This document shows, in pieces, positions 58,682 to 64,000 of a stretch of 64,000 nucleotides of DNA. Origin of the DNA: Symsagittifera roscoffensis (lineage: Eukaryota; Xenacoelomorpha; Acoela; Convolutidae); the NCBI RefSeq assembly GCF_963678635.1, contig NC_087068.1, positions 39,701,649-39,765,648 on the forward strand, in the 5' to 3' direction. Below the pieces are notes generated by a model. It searched no databases and was not told the DNA's origin. It was given only the letters and a program-made list of their open reading frames with translations. The position numbers and the translations under genes were made by a program. The first letter of the stretch is position 1, and each line of letters starts with the position of its first letter.

Positions 58682-59091
58682 TGGAACCTGATCTAAACTA
58701 CATTTTATGATTGGATAAATTAGATATTTTACCACTGTAAAGTATTTAATATTAACCAATCATGATCCATCTAACTAACAACCCACTTATTTGTAAGTGC
58801 TGAAATTACTTGTAATTTCAGCACCAGAGAGATTTGAATTTAACTTAGAACTTAGTTGCCTCTCCAAGAGAACTTCAGCAGCCGCAATAAACCAGTATAC
58901 CCTAGATCTATTGAGCCTAGCAGAGACTAGTTAAACAACCTGAGACTAGATAGTATAAGAGTAAGATTAGGATCGGTATTAGACTAAGAAGTTGCACGAA
59001 TCTATCCGGCCGAAAATAAGATAGCGTGACGAGCAGACGGTGTACCCTATCCGAAATTACTCTATGAGTTAACCACATCGGTCCTAACTCA
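58682..59091 (+). repeat. 3' LTR of copy C, 410 bp
   Basis: TGGAACCTGATC...CCTAACTCA, same length as the LTR of A. Palindrome at 58797-58824. Confidence 0.93.
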
Positions 59092-60650
59092 GTTCCGATA
59101 CCATAACCAGTTTGTTTCACAGGGCTGCGGAAGTGTCTGATTTGAGCATGTTGCTGATGATAGCAACCATGCTTTTATATTGATTCAAATGTTAGGTATT
59201 TAAGCATGTAAAAAAAACTTGCAAGAAAACTTTTAACACTTTTTTTTGAAGAGTTTTACAATAATTTTCATAAGTGCAACTTCTAAGCGAGCTGTTTGTA
59301 ATCTAATGATCCGATAAAGTACTAGTTTGTTTCGCAGGATCGCGGAAACTTTTGCTTAGAGCCTGCTGTTGATGATAGCAACCGTGCACTTCTTTTCGAA
59401 AATTGATGTTAATTAAAATTGTTTCAGTTAATCCTTTTCCTAGTTGTTTTTATATAGCTTTTCAATTTTCAATTTATGGAACATGTAAATTGGCGTTGAA
59501 GTTAAAATAATTTTTGTTGCAAAGTTTATAAATCTTATAAATGCCAATGATGAATTGACAGTAGCAGCCTATACGAAAGAGCGTGTTCAATAATGCAATA
59601 CCAAATTGAATAATTAATCAACTGAAACTTAACTCAAAATGTGATAAATAGTCACGTCGGACGGCGCGCCATATCAATACTTTTGCTGACTCAATGATTC
59701 AATGTCTGAAGAAGATTTTGAAGTTTTTTAACTTGTTGTTGCATGCCTGTAAAGTCCATATGTTTCAGTTTTAGCGCTTTTAACCATCTGACAGATCAAT
59801 CTGCCAATAACGATTTTGTATCGCCAGAAAAACTGGAATTTCAAATTTTTGCAGACAACTTTAAACGACTTGGGTGATCCAAGAATCATCTTAGTGAATT
59901 TTTTGGTACAGAAACTATTGAGATAGAAAAAACAAAAAAGATTAAAATATAAGCATTACAGAGTTCAATTTTTTAATCATAGGTCATATACTTACATCAA
60001 ACTATGTCTTTTTTATGATCTTAAGATATATACCTACATAATACTTTGTTTATACCACGAGAAAAAACTAGTCCTGAAAATGGATTTTGTGATTTTTGAT
60101 AAATCAAACTTTCTATAAGTCGTTTACTTTCAAAAATTTCAACAGCTCGTCCAACCATGTAGTTTAATTTGATTTTTCTTGAAAACGTACGCTGCTGGGC
60201 CACTAGCCTAATGTGTTTCCGCAAACTCGGTTAGTTTTATTAGACCTTTCACTTGTGGAACGAGAACCGATAACCAAGAACGTGAACCTCTTCGCCCTTA
60301 AGGCTCTTCAGTACTTTCAACACCACCATTATAACTACATATTTCAACTTCATTTCTTAGGTCTAACTACCGGATCAATTTTCTCGTTTTCTCGTACAAT
60401 TGTTGATAAAGAAAGTAAAAAAAAGCAAAATTGAACCATGTATTGATTGAAAAGTTTAGTACTGGGTTTTACAGGAACCATTTGGTCTTTTCATCAATAG
60501 ATGTTAGAACAAGAACAGTTCGAAAACAGTTGTGAGGTGGAAACAAGTACAAGTGTTGAGCCAAATCCATTTTTCAAAAAAATAGTTCGAAAATTAGTCG
60601 CTCTCGCAAAGACATTTTTGACAAAACAAAAGGAGTATAAATCAAAGTAG
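59092..60650. other. Anonymous DNA between copy C and the Polinton fragment
   Basis: Contains a direct repeat (59094-59173 and 59310-59393). 59775-59955 is an open stretch with one stop and no recognised motif; 60213-60434 and 60501-60650 hold short frames beginning with ATG that I cannot assign. They could be further Polinton remnants. Confidence 0.4.
59094..59393 (+). repeat. Direct repeat, 216 bp period
   Basis: Copies at 59094-59173 and 59310-59393 share TCCGATA, AGTTTGTTTC, and TTGATGATAGCAACC-like words. The first abuts the C LTR. Confidence 0.55.
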
Positions 60651-61962
60651 TCATTTTCGCTACGGAGTTTTTACAAATTTTTCTTTGGAGTTTGTTGATA
60701 TCGTCCAAGTTTTGGAAACAATTATTTCATCTCACTCACAAGTAGTATTTGCCCGTACTTCTCTAGATGATTGAGTTTAAATTTGAGCTGGACAGTCATC
60801 TTTATTTGGGTATGCGTGATACCCACCGTAGTTTAAAGCTTCAATTGTTCAAAGAAAGTTCGGTTGATGCTTTCAAAAGAAAAAGCAGAACATTAAACAA
60901 AATCGGAGGATTGCTCAGGCGAGGAGCCACAAACTTACTTTTTTTAACGTAAACAATCTACTACATTCTATATTCTCCAATTGTGAAGTTTGTTTTAACA
61001 ATAAAAAGATTTACAACGCCAATGGATTATATTATCACACGAAAACCGAACGAGTTCAACGCGTTGGCTGTGAGTAAAAAAAAGGAAGACTTGCTTGTCA
61101 CGGATGTAGTTTTGAAGAATTTCCGGAAGCATTTGATATGTATCCGTTCACTGATAGAGCGAATTCTTTTGGATCAGGAATAACTTGTTCACGTTATAGA
61201 ATGCTTGCCATGGATTTGTTTACTTGTGAAAAACTATTACTACCACAGAACAAAGTTCGGTTCAAATTAATTCGAGCTGGACCTAATTTTTCATGCTGTC
61301 AGATAACCCAAAAGTTAGTCTGAAAATTAATGATTGTTCCCTGTTTACCAGGAAAATTTTAGTAGCTGAACCTAGACGTCAATACTTGCAATGGAACTGG
61401 GAAAAGAATTTTGCTCAATACAGTGTTTTTGAAACTCTAGCAAGAACCTTTATCATTCCATCACGTCAAAACCAGTTTATTCAGTAAAAAATTTTTAAAA
61501 AGTTCCAATCAGAAAGACAGTTGTTGCAGTGAATAAAAATTCAGCTGATGCGGGATATTTTCGTAAAAATTCTTTCAACTGTCAACAATTTCATTTTGGA
61601 GAGCTTAGAAGTATTCGGGGTGGAAGAGCAATTGTTTCATTCGATTCAACTTCTCCTGGTCGCCCATATGTTATAACAATGAAAGCAATGCAATTTAACG
61701 AATATTTTCTAGCTCTTCCTATGGAGATTTTCAAAACCACTATTCTAGTTTTTAGCTTGACTTCACTTCAGGATGCAGCTGAACAGTTGCCTTATCCAGA
61801 ACTTAGTGGAGAAAGCTTACGATTTGAAATGTTTTTCTTATTTGCCTTGGAGCAGGTAACGGAACTAATAATCTTGAGAGAAAACTATCAAATTTTCAAA
61901 TTGATAATTTTGGAAGAGTCGTTAAAATGGTTAATTATTTTCGAGTTTTCCAGTTACTATAA
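60651..61962 (+). pseudogene. Polinton major capsid protein (double jelly-roll), frameshifted
   Basis: Pieces in several frames read in order: FELDSHLYLGMRDTH (about 60780-60825), NVNNLLHSIFSNCEVCFNNK (about 60945-61005), MYPFTDRANSFGSG (61138), VSLKINDCSLFTRKILVAEP (61315-61375), RTFIIPSRQNQF (61445), FGELRSIRGGRAIVSFD (61600), MQFNE...LTSLQDAAEQLPYPELSG (61690-61810), and FQIDNFGRVV (after a frameshift near 61870), ending at TAA 61960-61962. These match the widespread F54H12.2-type capsid family of Polintons, known to me from the family. At least five disruptions make it non-functional. Confidence 0.85.
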
Positions 61963-61972
61963 AAGTTTTGTA

Positions 61973-62197
61973 ATGTTTTTGGGACTTTCCATTGTCATTG
62001 TCTCTGTACTATTAATTTTGTTTTTCTTCAGAGCTAAGACTCCAGAAAAAGTAGAGAATGAATGCTGTTTTATAGAAAAACCGAGACATTTCTTCAACCT
62101 AGACTGTAAAACAGTGTTCAATATCCTCTGCCCACTAGATAAGACTTGTGTATGGGACTTTGTTGATTCAATACTTAAATGCGTGTCATTAAGCTAG
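61973..62197 (+). CDS. Small membrane protein between capsid and protease, 74 aa
   Basis: ATG 11 bases after the capsid stop; open to TAG at 62195-62197. The N-terminal segment is a clear transmembrane helix (FLGLSIVIVSVLLILFFF), followed by a charged, Cys-containing domain (NECCFIEK, LDCKTV, ILCPLDKTC). The frame is unbroken although both neighbours are decayed. It may be a Polinton accessory protein. I do not recognise it. Confidence 0.5.
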   Translation: MFLGLSIVIVSVLLILFFFRAKTPEKVENECCFIEKPRHFFNLDCKTVFNILCPLDKTCVWDFVDSILKCVSLS

Positions 62198-62249
62198 TTT
62201 TTATCATTCTAAAATGCACTATCAAACTATCCATTTTGTTTGTTTTTAG

Positions 62250-62764
62250 ATGCAAAATCAGCTAACACTTGCAAAGATGGATATTTTTTCACTTTTGCAA
62301 ATTATCGAAAGCGTTCCAGAGCTCAGTTTCAAGTACACGGGAACTTACACCTCTGCTAAAGTACCTCGACCAACAAAATATTCTTTTGCAATTATTACCT
62401 TGGCCCCAAGCAATGAAAGAGGAGAGCACTGGGTCTTGATTGCCCAAATGGATAAAACTTACTACTTTGCTGATTCTTTGGGTAGTAAGATATCAACCTA
62501 CTCGTTTCTAACAAAAAGTTATTGACGATTGATTCCTCGGAAGCGACAAAAACTGATACCTTGTTTGAGTTTTACGCAATTTATTCAGCATTTTTTTCTT
62601 TTATACTCTACCAGAGAAACTTGAATAAAATTAAAGATGTGAAAGATTTGAATTTTATCTGTAATTGTTTGGCAAAAAGGCTTTTTTTACTGTTAAGTGT
62701 AAATTTTTGCTGCAATTTTTCCATACGATGCAGTGAATTGTTTTTTTTTATACATGTAATTTAA
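62250..62764 (+). pseudogene. Adenovirus-type cysteine protease, remnant
   Basis: 62250-62525 encodes PRPTKYSFAIITLAPSN, then GEHWVLIA with the catalytic His, then YYFADSLG with the following acidic residue. After a frameshift near 62520 the protein goes on as FYAIYSAFF and YQRNLNKI in the frame ending 62764. Where adenain-family enzymes have a Cys-Gly pair before FYA, this copy reads Phe-Glu, so the catalytic cysteine is gone. In the family this enzyme matures capsid proteins. Confidence 0.75.
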
Positions 62765-64000
62765 CTCCTTAACAACAAAAAGCATCTTAGCAACCAATTT
62801 TTTGGTGAAGTACACTGAGAATGATGATAAAATATAGATGTTGTGGTCCCCCATTTGGAAAAACTACCGATATAATAGATAAAATTACGAAATTTGTAAC
62901 CAACTTCGAGTAAATAGTGTAATCTTCAGAAAAGTAGACTCTGAGAGAAATAGAAAATTTATCAAACAAAATGACCAGACATAAAAAAATTTATGAAACT
63001 ATATCTTTCCCAGTGTAAACTTGTACCGGGCCAGAGCGATTGACAAATTTGAATGATAGTTTTTTGGAAAATTCAGAAACTTTGAAGAAATTTTGAAAAA
63101 CTAAAGACAAAGTGATAAAAAAGAACTGAAAAAAAGTGTAGCAAGAAACATGACAGAAAAAAAACATGTTGAGGGAAAAATGAGAATTGGATAAAAACAT
63201 CTGATTCTTCAAAACTTAAAATTTTTTGCTTATTCATATCTTAGTTCCAATGAAACTTTCATGCAGTTTTGATTGGATTTATTTCAATTTTTCACGCTTC
63301 AATTAATTTGTGGGGAAAAGCTAATAAGCTTCTGTCATATGATTGTGGGATAATTTTGGGAAAAAAGAGAAAGTAAGTCATTAAAATAATAAGTATAATG
63401 GTGCTGTCAACCTTTCTCCAGATAACCTGAAGAATAAAAGAATTAGTGAGATATAAAGGTAATCAACCGTGAGGAGCTGACAATTTTCCCCTGATATCCC
63501 GTGGAGCGGACAGTTTAACTTGTAAAAGTAATCCTCTCTTGTCAATTTTCCCCAGATAACCTGAGGGAATATAAGTAAGACGAAATAAGTTTCCAATAGA
63601 TTTTTCTGAGAAAAAAAACTGTTCTCTCATATTTTAGTTTTTGATTTAAAGATCCGATAGTCTAAATTGAAAATTAATTTTGTCGCAGCTTATCAAAATA
63701 TGCATATATTTTTTCGGTTTTTCAAGATAAATAGTTTTTTTTCAAGATAAAATTGTTTTCGCAAGTAAAAACTTCCGATGCTTACCATATGAAACTCACC
63801 ATACCGAAGTTTTGTAAGAAATGATAGCCCTTAAATATCACAAATGGTAAGAGTTAGCTAAGAAACGAAAGTATCGCCGAAATCAGGCGCCAAAATTTTT
63901 TTTCTCGAAACTTACCATCTTACCATCTGAAACTCTGAAACCTAAAGCCAATCTTAATACACTGGAAACACTAATACATCAATGATATTTAATATTTAGG
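62765..64000. other. Anonymous DNA to window end
   Basis: No gene recognised. AT-rich, with an imperfect duplication around 63410-63570 (CCAGATAACCTGA at both ends, and GAGCTGACAATTTTCCCC/GTCAATTTTCCCC inside). Confidence 0.4.

Larger units (their letters stand above)
41517..59091 (+). mobile_element. Provirus copy C, 17.6 kb, 5' LTR truncated
   Basis: Contains every gene of the family in order, from half a 5' LTR to a complete 3' LTR. It has scattered stops and small frameshifts, an internal gag deletion and a deletion at the start of env. Because the 5' LTR has lost its first 215 bp or so, no target duplication can be seen and no promoter region of the usual form remains at the 5' end. Confidence 0.93.
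60651..62764 (+). mobile_element. Polinton/Maverick fragment
   Basis: Major capsid protein, a small membrane-protein frame and an adenovirus-type protease in a row on the plus strand. These are hallmark genes of Polintons (Mavericks). I see no polymerase B, integrase, packaging ATPase or terminal inverted repeat in the window, so this is a remnant or the rest lies beyond 64000. Confidence 0.8.

Noticed and set aside
60021-60434. Short frames on both strands before the Polinton capsid
   Set aside because: Could be decayed Polinton genes, but no motif of polymerase, integrase or ATPase is visible.
1-64000. CRISPR arrays, bacterial operons, rRNA genes
   Set aside because: None seen; the sequence is eukaryotic in content, with retroelements and a Polinton.

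Overview
The window is AT-rich animal (metazoan) DNA and consists mostly of mobile elements. The evidence for an animal is a set of Ty3/gypsy elements with an envelope gene, a second Ty3/gypsy element with a serine-tRNA-type primer site, and the remains of a Polinton/Maverick (major capsid protein and adenovirus-type protease). A nematode or another invertebrate would fit, but nothing here fixes the species. I found no convincing single-copy host gene.

The main content is three copies of one unusually large retrovirus-like family. Copy A (1-12905, minus strand) is cut by the window start. Copy B (23975-40638, plus) is a complete 16.7 kb provirus with two LTRs and a 4-bp target duplication. 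Copy C (41517-59091, plus) is 17.6 kb and lacks the first half of its 5' LTR. Comparing the copies gives this order: LTR (about 410 bp), primer site, 77-codon leader ORF, two leader hairpins, 155-aa basic protein (ORF1), one open frame for gag-protease-RT-RNase H-integrase, about 600 nt non-coding with a paired 13-mer, two small membrane proteins (TM1, TM2), a 376-codon Pro/Ser/Thr-rich frame with no ATG, an envelope protein with signal peptide, a roughly 600-aa protein of unknown function (ORFX), a short intron just after the ORFX stop, about 1.5 kb of 3' non-coding sequence with a GC-rich block, purine tract and LTR. Several neighbouring frames overlap: ORF1/gag by 20-26 nt, TM1/TM2 by ATGA, the Pro/Ser frame/env by 13 nt, env/ORFX by ATGA. 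This is the layout of a complex retrovirus and is the best candidate for an undescribed system.

All three copies are damaged. A is best preserved (three in-frame stops in gag-pol). B is badly decayed. C has several frameshifts. B and C have each lost the region around the start of env.

Between A and B, anonymous DNA (12906-23970) carries a separate 7.1 kb Ty3/gypsy element D (15329-22410), with LTRs, 5-bp duplication TCGAC, serine-type primer site, gag and pol, broken by stops and frameshifts. Between B and C lies about 0.9 kb of anonymous DNA that shares a roughly 340 bp dispersed repeat with the A-B spacer.

Downstream of C, 60651-62764 holds a Polinton fragment: a frameshifted major capsid gene, an intact small membrane-protein frame, and a protease remnant that has lost its catalytic cysteine. 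The rest, to 64000, has no recognisable gene.
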